A stretch of DNA of 64,000 nt from Cytophaga sp051961495 (GCF_051961495.1 NZ_JBQCDF010000135.1:1-64000); one strand, 5' to 3'. Shown: positions 1-7,903, numbered from the stretch's first letter. Made by a program: numbers and translations. Notes: generated from the sequence alone by a model not told the origin.

Positions 1-951
1 AAGAGCAATTACTAAATAAAACGGCCCCCGCTCAAACGTAAAGAAGCAATCCCAAATTCCTTTGGGTAAGCGGCAATACCTTTCCCATAAAGATAACGGT
101 GTCCATGTATTCTCAAAATTCTTTGTTCCTACATAAATAGAATACAAACACACCAGCAGTGTAAAGGTTAAAAAAATGAAAAGCTGAAGATTAATTTTTT
201 TTATCGAATGAAATGTTTTCAGGGAAACAGAAGGAGATGTATCGGCATTGAAATACAGGAAAAAGAAATACAGGAAAGTAATGGTTACGCCGATGGTTAA
301 GACAGGTGCCGGCAATGCGCCGAAAAATGCCAGCAGCACAACCAGCAACAAAGAAATGGCTTTTAACCACAAAGGAAAATGATAGGAGGGATCAAGCGCT
401 TTTTTATAGAAAGGAATAAACAACATTAAAATGCACACAAACGGTAATGCATAAAACATGGTATAGGTGATCGAATAATCAATGATGGACATATACTCTT
501 CGTATGGTCCGCTGGTAAATAAAAACGGACTGACAAGCGCAGCTCCTAATACACCTTCCTGCCATCTGAATTTAAACAGTCCGGAGATAAACCATCCCAA
601 CAGAAATACAAGGGAGATATGTATAAAAATTTTCGCAAGTGCCGCGCTCATAAAAACGCTTTCAATCGGACTTACAAAATGCTGCAGAAAAAGCGGCATG
701 TGTTTAAAATAAACGGATAGTGTTGCGTGTGCGGTAAAGCGGTTTGTTGCGGGATAAATTTCACCATGGGCAAAAGCCGGCCAGCCAACCGGCTCCGTCA
801 ATACTTTTGTATAGCCTTCGCTTGGCGCCACAATGGGAACAAGGTCACCATCAAGCCGCGCCAATGAATATTGATAGTACGAATATGCAAAGTCAGCCAG
901 CAAGGCCAGCAATAAAAAAATATAAATAGTTGAGTTTTTCTTTTTTGTCAT
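1..951 (-). CDS. Polytopic membrane protein of unknown function, 3' part missing
   Basis: Reading the minus strand from an ATG at 951 gives an uninterrupted frame of 317 codons to the left edge, so the C-terminus lies outside the window. The protein begins MTKKKNSTIYIFLLLALL, a signal-anchor-like segment, followed by a soluble stretch of about 60 residues. Then come at least five long hydrophobic segments rich in Phe, Leu and Tyr. The layout (one N-terminal helix, a large external loop, then clustered helices) resembles uncharacterised Bacteroidota membrane proteins and some polytopic glycosyltransferases, but I see no catalytic motif and do not assign a function. Its start is 151 bases from the end of the hemH gene, which reads in the same direction, and the gap carries a short dispersed repeat. 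Confidence 0.8.
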   Translation of the reverse strand, partial: MTKKKNSTIYIFLLLALLADFAYSYYQYSLARLDGDLVPIVAPSEGYTKVLTEPVGWPAFAHGEIYPATNRFTAHATLSVYFKHMPLFLQHFVSPIESVFMSAALAKIFIHISLVFLLGWFISGLFKFRWQEGVLGAALVSPFLFTSGPYEEYMSIIDYSITYTMFYALPFVCILMLFIPFYKKALDPSYHFPLWLKAISLLLVVLLAFFGALPAPVLTIGVTITFLYFFFLYFNADTSPSVSLKTFHSIKKINLQLFIFLTFTLLVCLYSIYVGTKNFENTWTPLSLWERYCRLPKGIWDCFFTFERGPFYLVIAL

Positions 952-1035
952 AAAGCATCTATAAAAGTATGGTTGAATAAACTTCGAAGCTTTGTTTTAT
1001 TTTTTGAAAGAAATTTTAACTGCACTGCACGGCAG

Positions 1036-1095
1036 AGAACGCAAAAGAATTCTCAATTTGCGATCCTTGCGAAAATACTTTTGCGTCTTTACGGT
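1036..1095. repeat. Dispersed intergenic 'TTTGCG' repeat with inverted arms
   Basis: The arms ACGCAAAAG (1039-1047) and CTTTTGCGT (1078-1086) are perfect inverted copies. Between them lie further near-copies of the core TTTGCGA / CTTGCGA. This pattern of repeated TTTGCG units spaced about ten bases is a common intergenic repeat in Bacteroidota genomes (general knowledge). It lies between hemH and the membrane protein gene and could also act as a weak terminator. Confidence 0.6.
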
Positions 1096-1101
1096 AATAG
1101 C

Positions 1102-2136
1102 TTATTCTTTACTCAATACTATATCCTTCAGACATGCTATCCAGGTAGGGTGAGTATTTAAGCTTTCAATCAGCTGCCAGTCTTTGCCGCCGTGTTCTTC
1201 AAATAGTAATTTATATTCTTCGCCTCCTTCAACCGTTGTTTCCAGACAATCTGCAATGAATGATGGCGAATAAAACAGAATACTTTTCTTACCGTCTTTA
1301 CCCAGCGCTTCAATGTTGTGATCGGTATATGGTTTGATCCACGGTGTTTTACCCAAACGCGACTGGAATGAAACGGAATACGAACCTTCGGCCAGACCAA
1401 GTTCTTTTACCAGCAAACGGGTTGTTTCATAACATTGCGCGCGGTAGCAGTATTCATTGCGCGAACCGTACACCTGGCAGCAGGTACCCAGCTTGCACTG
1501 GTCGCCGACAGAGGCTTTGGTGATCTGTCTTTCAGGAATACCGTGATACGAGAAAATAACATGATCCCAGTTTCTTTGCTCCAGGTATTTGCGGCCAATC
1601 TCAGCAAAAGCTTTGATGAACAGCGGGTGATCAAAGAATTTCGAGATTACTTCTATGTGTGGCGTGATCTCCCATTTGCCCAGTACACGCAAGGCTTCTT
1701 CCACGGCAGAGCCGGTAGAAGCAGATGCATATTGCGGGAAAAGGGGGATAACAATGACTTTGTTATAACCTTTGCCTTCCAGTTCTTTCGCGGCCGATTC
1801 GATGGAAGGATTCTGGTAGCGCATGCCCAGCACAACTTTGTAATTATCGCCCAACGCCTGTTGCAATAAATCTTTAACAGCTACGCCATGGAACATCAAC
1901 GGTGAACCCTTTTCGGTCCACAATTTCTTATATTCATGTGCAGATTTTGGCGCGCGGAAAGGAGCTATGATCATGTTAATCAGCATCCAACGGTTAAACC
2001 ATGGAATGTCGATCACCCGGCGGTCCATTAAAAACTGGCGCAGGTATTTGCGCACATCCGGTGTATTTGGACTATCCGGTGTACCCAGATTGATGAGAAA
2101 GACTGCTGTTTTGGATTTTTTATTAGGCAATGCCAT
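1102..2136 (-). CDS. hemH: Ferrochelatase
   Basis: Ferrochelatase inserts ferrous iron into a porphyrin in the last steps of haem synthesis. The signature SYHGIPERQ contains the catalytic His (about residue 198), and CLETTVEGGEEY near residue 300 carries the family acidic metal-site residues. I start at the ATG at 2136 (MALPNKK), giving 344 aa, close to the family norm. An in-frame ATG 30 bases upstream would add a non-conserved leader. Five cysteines (about 214, 219, 220, 230, 235) cluster directly after the catalytic motif. Such internal cysteine groups bind a [2Fe-2S] cluster in some bacterial ferrochelatases, so an Fe-S form is possible here. The gene is divergent from glyS across 140 bases and stands alone with no other haem gene beside it. 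Confidence 0.95.
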   Translation of the reverse strand: MALPNKKSKTAVFLINLGTPDSPNTPDVRKYLRQFLMDRRVIDIPWFNRWMLINMIIAPFRAPKSAHEYKKLWTEKGSPLMFHGVAVKDLLQQALGDNYKVVLGMRYQNPSIESAAKELEGKGYNKVIVIPLFPQYASASTGSAVEEALRVLGKWEITPHIEVISKFFDHPLFIKAFAEIGRKYLEQRNWDHVIFSYHGIPERQITKASVGDQCKLGTCCQVYGSRNEYCYRAQCYETTRLLVKELGLAEGSYSVSFQSRLGKTPWIKPYTDHNIEALGKDGKKSILFYSPSFIADCLETTVEGGEEYKLLFEEHGGKDWQLIESLNTHPTWIACLKDIVLSKE

Positions 2137-2276
2137 AGAAACATATTTAATTTGCAAACTTAACAAATAACTGTTTTAAAGTTGTGATTTGTATCAGCAG
2201 AATGATTTAAATTTATCATGATCTGGTCCTGATTAAAAAGTTGAAAACAGGCACTAAATACGTATAAACGAGTATC

Positions 2277-3779
2277 ATGGAAAATAAAGTAGTTGCCCCG
2301 GCCGAAAATGGCCTGATGAAAAAAATCGTTTCGCATGCGAAAGAATATGGTTTTGTTTTTCCTTCATCAGAAATTTATGACGGGTTGCAGGCAGTATACG
2401 ATTACGGACAAATGGGTGTTGAATTGAAAAACAACATCAAAACGGTTTGGTATAAAGCAATGACGCAGCTGAACGACAACATCGTTGGGATTGACGCTGC
2501 CATCTTTATGCATCCCTTAACCTGGAAAGCTTCGGGCCACATCGATGGTTTCAGCGATCCGATGATTGACAACAAAGATTCAAAGAAAAGATACAGAGCA
2601 GATGTGCTTGTTGAGGAGCGCGCGGCACAAATGGAAGCTGCCGGTAAAAAAGACGAGGCTGATGCACTGGTGAAAAAACTGGCTCGTCTGCTTGAAGCCG
2701 ATGATCTGAAAGGTGTACAGGATCTGATCACGAATGAAAAAATTACTTGTCCGATTAGCGGTACTGCTAACTGGACAGAAGTACGTCAGTTTAACCTGAT
2801 GTTCTCTACACAGGTAGGTTCTGTTGCAGAAGATGCAAGCACAATTTATTTAAGACCGGAAACGGCACAGGGTATTTTCGTAAACTTCCTGAACGTACAG
2901 AAAACAGGCCGTATGAAAATACCGTTTGGCATTGCGCAGATCGGTAAAGCATTCCGTAACGAAATCGTTGCAAGACAATTCACGTTCCGTATGCGTGAGT
3001 TCGAACAAATGGAAATGCAGTTCTTTATCCGTCCCGGCACAGAAATGGAATGGTATAAGAAATGGAAAGAAACACGTTTGAACTGGCACAAAGCGCTTGG
3101 TATACCAGCGGAGAAATTAAGATTCCACGATCACGAAAAACTTGCACATTACGCGAATGCTGCTGTAGATATTGAATTCGAATTCCCGTTTGGTTTCAAA
3201 GAAATGGAAGGCATCCATTCACGTACCGATTTCGATTTGGGCAACCACCAGGAATTATCGAAAAAGAAACAACAGTATTTCGATAACGATATCGACGAAG
3301 CTACCGGAAAACCTTATGGGAACTATGTTCCTTATGTAGTTGAAACTTCCGTTGGTGCTGACAGATGTTTCCTTGCCGTATTGTGTAATGCATATACGGA
3401 AGAAGTAACAGGCGAAGGCGAAAGCCAGAAAGAGCGTGTGTACTTAAAACTACACCCGACATTGGCGCCGATCAAAGCAGCGATCCTTCCGATCACGAAG
3501 AAAGACGGCCTGCCTGAGAAAGCAATGGAAATTTACAACGAACTGAAATACGATATCAAGGTAACGTATGAAGATAAAGATTCGATCGGTAAACGTTACA
3601 CGCGTAACGACCTGATCGGAACACCATTCTGTATTGCAGTAGATCACCAGACTTTAGAAGATAATACGGTAACGATCCGTCACCGAGATTCGATGGAACA
3701 GGAAAGAGTTGCGATCAGCGAATTACGCCTGAAGATTCGTAAAGAGACAAGCTGGAGAACGATATTGGAGAAGGTGTAA
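2277..3779 (+). CDS. glyS: Glycyl-tRNA synthetase, single-chain class II type
   Basis: Charges tRNA-Gly with glycine in the cytoplasm. The 500-residue chain has the class II catalytic core, with LRPETAQGIFVNF and GKAFRNEI (motif 2 region) and FRMREFEQMEMQFF near residues 195-260. The C-terminus carries the anticodon-binding domain. This is the homodimeric eukaryote/archaea-like form also used by Bacteroidota, not the alpha2-beta2 form of E. coli, so no separate alpha-subunit gene is expected. ATG start at 2277. A clean hairpin terminator follows the stop by about 20 bases. Base composition is typical of the window and contrasts sharply with the next gene. Confidence 0.97.
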   Translation: MENKVVAPAENGLMKKIVSHAKEYGFVFPSSEIYDGLQAVYDYGQMGVELKNNIKTVWYKAMTQLNDNIVGIDAAIFMHPLTWKASGHIDGFSDPMIDNKDSKKRYRADVLVEERAAQMEAAGKKDEADALVKKLARLLEADDLKGVQDLITNEKITCPISGTANWTEVRQFNLMFSTQVGSVAEDASTIYLRPETAQGIFVNFLNVQKTGRMKIPFGIAQIGKAFRNEIVARQFTFRMREFEQMEMQFFIRPGTEMEWYKKWKETRLNWHKALGIPAEKLRFHDHEKLAHYANAAVDIEFEFPFGFKEMEGIHSRTDFDLGNHQELSKKKQQYFDNDIDEATGKPYGNYVPYVVETSVGADRCFLAVLCNAYTEEVTGEGESQKERVYLKLHPTLAPIKAAILPITKKDGLPEKAMEIYNELKYDIKVTYEDKDSIGKRYTRNDLIGTPFCIAVDHQTLEDNTVTIRHRDSMEQERVAISELRLKIRKETSWRTILEKV

Positions 3780-3799
3780 AGATTAATAAATTATATTTT

Positions 3800-3832
3800 G
3801 GAAGGCGCATTTTATATGCGCCTTTCTTATTT
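3800..3832 (+). terminator. Rho-independent terminator after glyS
   Basis: A perfect 9-bp stem (3802-3810 with 3816-3824), a 5-nt TTTAT loop and a T-rich tail lie 20 bases after the glyS stop codon. Confidence 0.9.
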
Positions 3833-3846
3833 TAATATATTTTCAA

Positions 3847-4851
3847 ATGGAAAGAATTGACCCAATTAATAATGGAAGTAAAATATTTTTTAATTTATTT
3901 AAAAATTCAAACAATAATACTATTACAGATTTACCAGCTTTAGATATTTTTTTAAATAAACTTATTACTGAAACAGAAGGTCTAATTATAGTTGATTTTT
4001 TAGATCAAGGGAATTGGGATTGTTTAGGTAGTTATCATATTGATTATTCTACTGGTTATGTATTTCTGCATTGGCATCAATATAAAATTGGTCCATTAAT
4101 TGAAAATTATATTGATGATGCTGGATTTAAACCTAACATTTATACTTTGATGATTCATTTCAAAGAATTAAGAATGGATAATATTAAAGATTTACCTTTT
4201 GTAGGAATTAGAGGTTTTGCTTTAAAAGAAAAGGAGGTATTAAAATATTTAACGTCTATAGGTCAATCAAATTCTACTTTGGAAATACGTAATGAAAATT
4301 TTTGTTCACTCTATTCAGTTGATAGAGGGAATTATTTTGAAGATTGTTTTTGTCATGATACTCCAATTTATTCGATTTTAATCATTCCAAAAGATAAAGA
4401 GCAAGGTTCAAGTTTATCTCAAAAAATACTTTTTTTATACAATTATAGTGATTGCTTAGAAAGGTTAGAAAAAGTGGAAACAACATTGTCAACTAAGAAA
4501 TTAAGCGAAGACGAAATTTGTGAGAAGGCAAATACAATTAGGAGAATTTTCGAATACGTTTTAAAGATTGAATGTTGTTTTCATTCTAAATTTAATTACA
4601 GCTTATCTTTGGAAGAAATGTTTAATAAATTTCTTTTTAAAAAACATTACTCAGATTTAAATTTAGGAGACTTAATTTCTATTCTAAAATTTGTAAAACA
4701 AAAAGATCAAATGGAAAATTTAAATAAAATAGTTAGATTTTCTAATGAACTATCACATGATTCGGGAAAGCCTATTAGGCAAGAGATGGCGACTGAATTA
4801 CTTAATTTAACAATAAATTATATTGATGAACTAGTTAAACTAATCAAGTAA
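3847..4851 (+). CDS. AT-rich accessory protein with possible C-terminal HEPN-like domain
   Basis: A 334-residue protein that I do not recognise as a named family. The gene is visibly richer in A+T than its neighbours (runs of AAT, ATT, TTA codons) and is boxed by the glyS terminator on one side and a series of hairpins on the other, suggesting acquisition by transfer. The C-terminal 110 residues look all-helical. They contain RFSNELSHDSGKP with Arg297 and His304 in an R-x6-H arrangement, followed by a helix ending NYIDELVKLIK. This resembles the nuclease motif and closing helix of HEPN/DUF4145-type domains, though that is pattern recognition, not a search result. The N-terminal half (WDCLGSYHIDY, FVGIRGFALKEKEV) looks alpha/beta, with Cys and His residues but no motif I can name. 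If the HEPN reading holds, an RNase or stress/defence role would fit, but no antitoxin or partner gene is next to it. Confidence 0.75.
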   Translation: MERIDPINNGSKIFFNLFKNSNNNTITDLPALDIFLNKLITETEGLIIVDFLDQGNWDCLGSYHIDYSTGYVFLHWHQYKIGPLIENYIDDAGFKPNIYTLMIHFKELRMDNIKDLPFVGIRGFALKEKEVLKYLTSIGQSNSTLEIRNENFCSLYSVDRGNYFEDCFCHDTPIYSILIIPKDKEQGSSLSQKILFLYNYSDCLERLEKVETTLSTKKLSEDEICEKANTIRRIFEYVLKIECCFHSKFNYSLSLEEMFNKFLFKKHYSDLNLGDLISILKFVKQKDQMENLNKIVRFSNELSHDSGKPIRQEMATELLNLTINYIDELVKLIK

Positions 4852-4882
4852 GTATTTAAAAACGATTCCTGCTATAAACAAA

Positions 4883-4941
4883 AAAAGCTCATCAAACGAT
4901 GAGCCTTTCTGTTTAAACCCGTCGGATTCGACGGGTTTAAA
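4883..4941. terminator. Two consecutive bidirectional hairpins between convergent genes
   Basis: First hairpin: GCTCAT (4887-4892) with ATGAGC (4899-4904), preceded by an A-run and followed by CCTTTCT. Second hairpin: a perfect 13-bp stem, 4912-4924 with 4929-4941, with a GATT loop, containing AAACCCGTCG. A weaker inverted pair, GAAATTAAAG/CTTTAATTTC, follows at 4951-4986, just after the end of the OYE gene. Together they separate the AT-rich gene (plus) from the OYE gene (minus). Confidence 0.85.
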
Positions 4942-4996
4942 AATATAAGAGAAATTAAAGATTACGAATCCGTGACCTTTAATTTCTTTAATTCAC

Positions 4997-6085
4997 TTAC
5001 GCGCCATACACTGCAAAATCCGTATAACCATGTTCACCGGGGGTATAGAACAGTTCCATGTTCAAATCATGTGAAATGGGTTGGTCCTTTTTGAAACGTT
5101 CAACCAGATCCGGATTGTTGATGAACGGCCGGCCGAAACCTGTAGCATTTGTCAAGCCGCTCTCTATCGCTGCTTCAGCGGTTTCTTTTGTAAAGCCGCC
5201 GCAAAGAATAATCGTGTTTTTGAAATTGTTACGGATCTTTTGTTTGATCTCAATTGGTACTGCCGGCGCACCAATCGCTGAGTGGTCCACCAGGTGAATG
5301 TAAGCAATACCCAACTTGTTCAGTTCTTTTGAAAGATAATCATATTCTGCATCGATCTCCGGATAATGCGGCATGTCACTCGCTACACCATATGGAGAAA
5401 GACGGATCCCGGTTTTGTCTTTACCGATCGCAGCAGCTACCGCTTCAGTCACTTCCAGCACAAACTTAGCACGCTTCTCAATGCTGCCGCCATACTCGTC
5501 GGTACGTACATTGCTTACCGGAGAAAGGAACTGCTCTAACAAGTAACCGTTTGCGCTGTGCAGTTCCACTCCATCGAAACCAGCTTCGATTGCATTCTTT
5601 GCAGCCGTTACAAACTCCGCTTTTGTAGAAACAAGTTCTTCCGCAGTCATGGCGTTTGGTACCGGGAAATCCTGCATCTGTAAGGAGTCCGTCCACATTT
5701 GTCCGGCGGGCTTCACGGCTGAAGGCGCAAGAATCTTTGTACCTGCTGCCATGTTAGCCGGGTGCGAGATGCGGCCGGTGTGCATTAATTGTATCACGAT
5801 TTTCCCGCCTTTGTCATGCACGGCTTTCGTTACTTTCTTCCAGCCTTCAACCTGCTCTTTGCTGAAGATGCCGGGGATGCGTGCGTAACCCAAACCGTTT
5901 GGTGAAGGCGATGTTCCTTCGGTAACGATCAGTCCGGCGCCGGCGCGCTGTCCGTAATACGTTGCCATTAAATCGTTTGGTATGTTACCGATTGCGCGGC
6001 TGCGTGTCATCGGTGCCATTATAATACTGTTTGCCAGGGAAATAGAACCGATCTTTTGAGGTTCAAATAATTTAGATGTTGTCAT
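4997..6085 (-). CDS. Old Yellow Enzyme family alkene reductase (NemA-like)
   Basis: An FMN-dependent NAD(P)H oxidoreductase predicted to reduce activated C=C bonds (enals, enones, maleimides) or nitro compounds in the cytoplasm. The 362-residue length matches bacterial OYEs. The TIM-barrel signatures are present: QLMHTGRISHP near residue 100, GVELHSANGYLLEQFLSP (substrate and catalytic Tyr loop) near 175-190, RTDEYGGS, then GRPFINNPDLV, the FMN phosphate-binding end, near 320. ATG start at 6085. The promoter region holds a palindrome, GGTTAC-N6-GTAACC (6163-6180), that looks like an operator, and OYE genes are often controlled by HxlR/ArsR/TetR-type repressors. The physiological substrate cannot be read from the sequence. 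Confidence 0.93.
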   Translation of the reverse strand: MTTSKLFEPQKIGSISLANSIIMAPMTRSRAIGNIPNDLMATYYGQRAGAGLIVTEGTSPSPNGLGYARIPGIFSKEQVEGWKKVTKAVHDKGGKIVIQLMHTGRISHPANMAAGTKILAPSAVKPAGQMWTDSLQMQDFPVPNAMTAEELVSTKAEFVTAAKNAIEAGFDGVELHSANGYLLEQFLSPVSNVRTDEYGGSIEKRAKFVLEVTEAVAAAIGKDKTGIRLSPYGVASDMPHYPEIDAEYDYLSKELNKLGIAYIHLVDHSAIGAPAVPIEIKQKIRNNFKNTIILCGGFTKETAEAAIESGLTNATGFGRPFINNPDLVERFKKDQPISHDLNMELFYTPGEHGYTDFAVYGA

Positions 6086-6162
6086 GGGATAAAAAGATAT
6101 CGTGGGTAAAAGTGTGTTGAGACAATATAAGTGCTAAGAAGTATTATTAGTTCCTTAAGCGA

Positions 6163-6180
6163 GGTTACTAAATGGTAACC
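6163..6180. promoter_or_regulatory. Operator-like palindrome upstream of the OYE gene
   Basis: GGTTAC and GTAACC are perfect inverted half-sites separated by six bases, 78 bases upstream of the OYE start codon. The size and spacing suit a dimeric winged-helix repressor. Which regulator would bind is unknown. The only HxlR gene in the window lies 16 kb away. Confidence 0.45.
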
Positions 6181-6233
6181 AAAGTTTTTATTATCGGTTG
6201 TTAAGAAATCTGTATGGCATACAGTACGAAATG

Positions 6234-6256
6234 CTGGTCTGTGTGTCACAGACCAG
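6234..6256. repeat. Dispersed hairpin repeat CTGGTCTGTG, copy 1
   Basis: A 10-bp perfect stem, CTGGTCTGTG (6234-6243) with CACAGACCAG (6247-6256), and a TGT loop. The inner 8-bp stem GGTCTGTG/CACAGACC with a TG-pyrimidine loop recurs at 41877-41895, 35 kb away, so this is a repeated element and not just a local terminator. Confidence 0.65.
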
Positions 6257-6391
6257 GGTGCAGTACTTAATTAAGTTTATGCCATTCTAAATTAGAGCAA
6301 GGCCTTGGAGGATTCGTTAGCGGAACGAACCAAACCTATAAGATTTTCTTTGTTAATCAACGAACCTTTATGAATCAAAACCTTATAGGTT

Positions 6392-7660
6392 TTATTTGTT
6401 AAAGGCCCCATCCATTTTTCTCCGGTCGAATTCGTTTTCATTATTTGCCAGAAAAACGGTTGCCACGCTATTGCCGATAAAATTGGTGATTGCTCTGGCC
6501 TCCGACATGAAGCGGTCAACAGCTAGCAGCAGCGCCAGGCCTTCAACCGGAATAACTTTAACCGCTGTTAAAGTGGATGCGAGTACAATGAACCCGCTGC
6601 CTGTTACGCCGGCCGCGCCTTTAGAGGTGATCAGCAAAATGCCGATGATAGACAGGATCTGTGAGAGAGCCAGGTGTACATGAAATACCTGCGCCAGAAA
6701 TAATACCGACATCGAGAGATAGATTGTGGTACCATCGAGGTTGAAGGAGTAACCGGCAGGCACAACCAAACCAACAACCGGTTTGGAACAGCCCATGCGT
6801 TCAAGCTTTTCCATGAGCGAAGGCAGCGCCGCTTCGGAAGAAGAAGTTCCCAATACGATCAATAGTTCTTCACGAATATATTTCAACAACGACAACAAAC
6901 GGATTTTGTAGTACCACAAGATCAGACCGAGAACGACAAAAATAAAAAGTGCCATGGTGATGTACACGGTCAGCATGAGTTTGCCTAGTGGCAGCAAGGT
7001 TGTAAGTCCGTATTTGGAAATGGTGAATGCCATACCGCCGAAGGCCCCGATGGGTGCAAGCAGCATGACATAATGCAGGGCTTTAAAAAGTTTTTTGGAA
7101 ATGGGTTGCAGCCAGTCAATTAATTGTTGTCGCTTATGATATCTGCTGAGCATGATTCCCGAAACAATGGCGATCAATACAACCTGCAGCGTTACATTGT
7201 CTTTTAAAAAATGGAACCAGCTGAAATCTTCGGCACGCTTGGTGTAGGTACTGATGTCTCCGCCCGCAACGGAAGATGTTACCACGCCGTCACCCGGACG
7301 AATGACCCAGGCTGCGCCAACGCCGATCAGCAAGGCAAAGGTTGTTACAATTTCAAAATACAACAAGGCTTTCGCACCTACCTTACCTGCCTTTTTCAAA
7401 TCACTCATGGAAGCAATGCCCAGCGTGATCGTTAAGAAGATGATTGGGTTGATGAATATTTTAACCAGTGAAATAAACAGACTGCTGAGAAATTCGGTAA
7501 AGGTTGTTTTAATTTCTATATCGGTCAGGTAAAGATTTAATTTGAAAGGCTTATCCAATACGGGCATTAATGCGGTCTGCGGATAAACATGTCCGAGCCA
7601 CACACCAAGCACAATAGCTGTCAGCACCCAGAAGGTAAGATTGGAAAAAATTCTTTTCAT
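6392..7660 (-). CDS. Dicarboxylate/amino acid:cation symporter (DAACS family)
   Basis: An inner-membrane secondary transporter using a sodium or proton gradient to take up C4-dicarboxylates, glutamate or aspartate. The 422-residue length and hydrophobic pattern fit the GltP/DctA/GltPh fold. Signature elements are the serine-rich hairpin loop GTSSSEAALPSLMEKLE (about 285-300) and GYSFNLDGTTIYLSMS (about 320-335), corresponding to the NMDGT substrate/cation region with NLDGT here. TSKGAAGVTGSGFIVLA forms the second hairpin. Substrate choice cannot be fixed. ATG start at 7660. It is the last gene of the minus-strand run that begins at glmM, but the 30-base gap to the upstream small gene leaves room for its own promoter. 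Confidence 0.93.
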   Translation of the reverse strand: MKRIFSNLTFWVLTAIVLGVWLGHVYPQTALMPVLDKPFKLNLYLTDIEIKTTFTEFLSSLFISLVKIFINPIIFLTITLGIASMSDLKKAGKVGAKALLYFEIVTTFALLIGVGAAWVIRPGDGVVTSSVAGGDISTYTKRAEDFSWFHFLKDNVTLQVVLIAIVSGIMLSRYHKRQQLIDWLQPISKKLFKALHYVMLLAPIGAFGGMAFTISKYGLTTLLPLGKLMLTVYITMALFIFVVLGLILWYYKIRLLSLLKYIREELLIVLGTSSSEAALPSLMEKLERMGCSKPVVGLVVPAGYSFNLDGTTIYLSMSVLFLAQVFHVHLALSQILSIIGILLITSKGAAGVTGSGFIVLASTLTAVKVIPVEGLALLLAVDRFMSEARAITNFIGNSVATVFLANNENEFDRRKMDGAFNK

Positions 7661-7690
7661 ACGATTGTGAAAAAGCAGCCTGTTGATGAA

Positions 7691-7879
7691 TCATGATTTC
7701 TTCTTCCTGAAACAAAAGTTAGCAAGAACTGCTGCGAATAGTGTAGATAAGATCCAGAGTAATTTCAAATTTTCTGACTGCTCAATTGCGTCTGTATAAG
7801 ATGAATTGACGTAATAGCAGAAAACAAACCAAATTGACAAAATACCTATAAAAGCAGCAGTTCTTTTCAACAAAGACAT
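7691..7879 (-). CDS. Small two-helix membrane protein, unknown function
   Basis: 62 residues with two hydrophobic segments (about 8-26 and 39-57) joined by a short polar acidic loop (SSYTDAIEQSENLKLL), ending in the basic tail RKKKS. It lies 24 bases after the secreted thioredoxin-like gene and 30 bases before the symporter gene on the same strand, consistent with co-transcription. I do not recognise a family. Confidence 0.6.
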   Translation of the reverse strand: MSLLKRTAAFIGILSIWFVFCYYVNSSYTDAIEQSENLKLLWILSTLFAAVLANFCFRKKKS

Positions 7880-7903
7880 AACTATATTGTTTCATTCATT
7901 TAT

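Larger units (their letters stand above)
6086..6391. other. 306-base gene-free stretch with three palindromes
   Basis: This gap between the OYE gene and the symporter gene (both minus strand) contains the operator-like palindrome at 6163-6180 and a 10-bp hairpin at 6234-6256. It also has inverted arms at 6332-6343 and 6381-6392 (AAACCTATAAGA/CCTTATAGGTTT, one mismatch) abutting the stop of the symporter gene. No coding frame is convincing. Confidence 0.6.

Noticed and set aside
1435..1869. 144-residue frame antisense to hemH
   Set aside because: The opposite strand encodes the catalytic motif and body of ferrochelatase. A real gene here is very unlikely.
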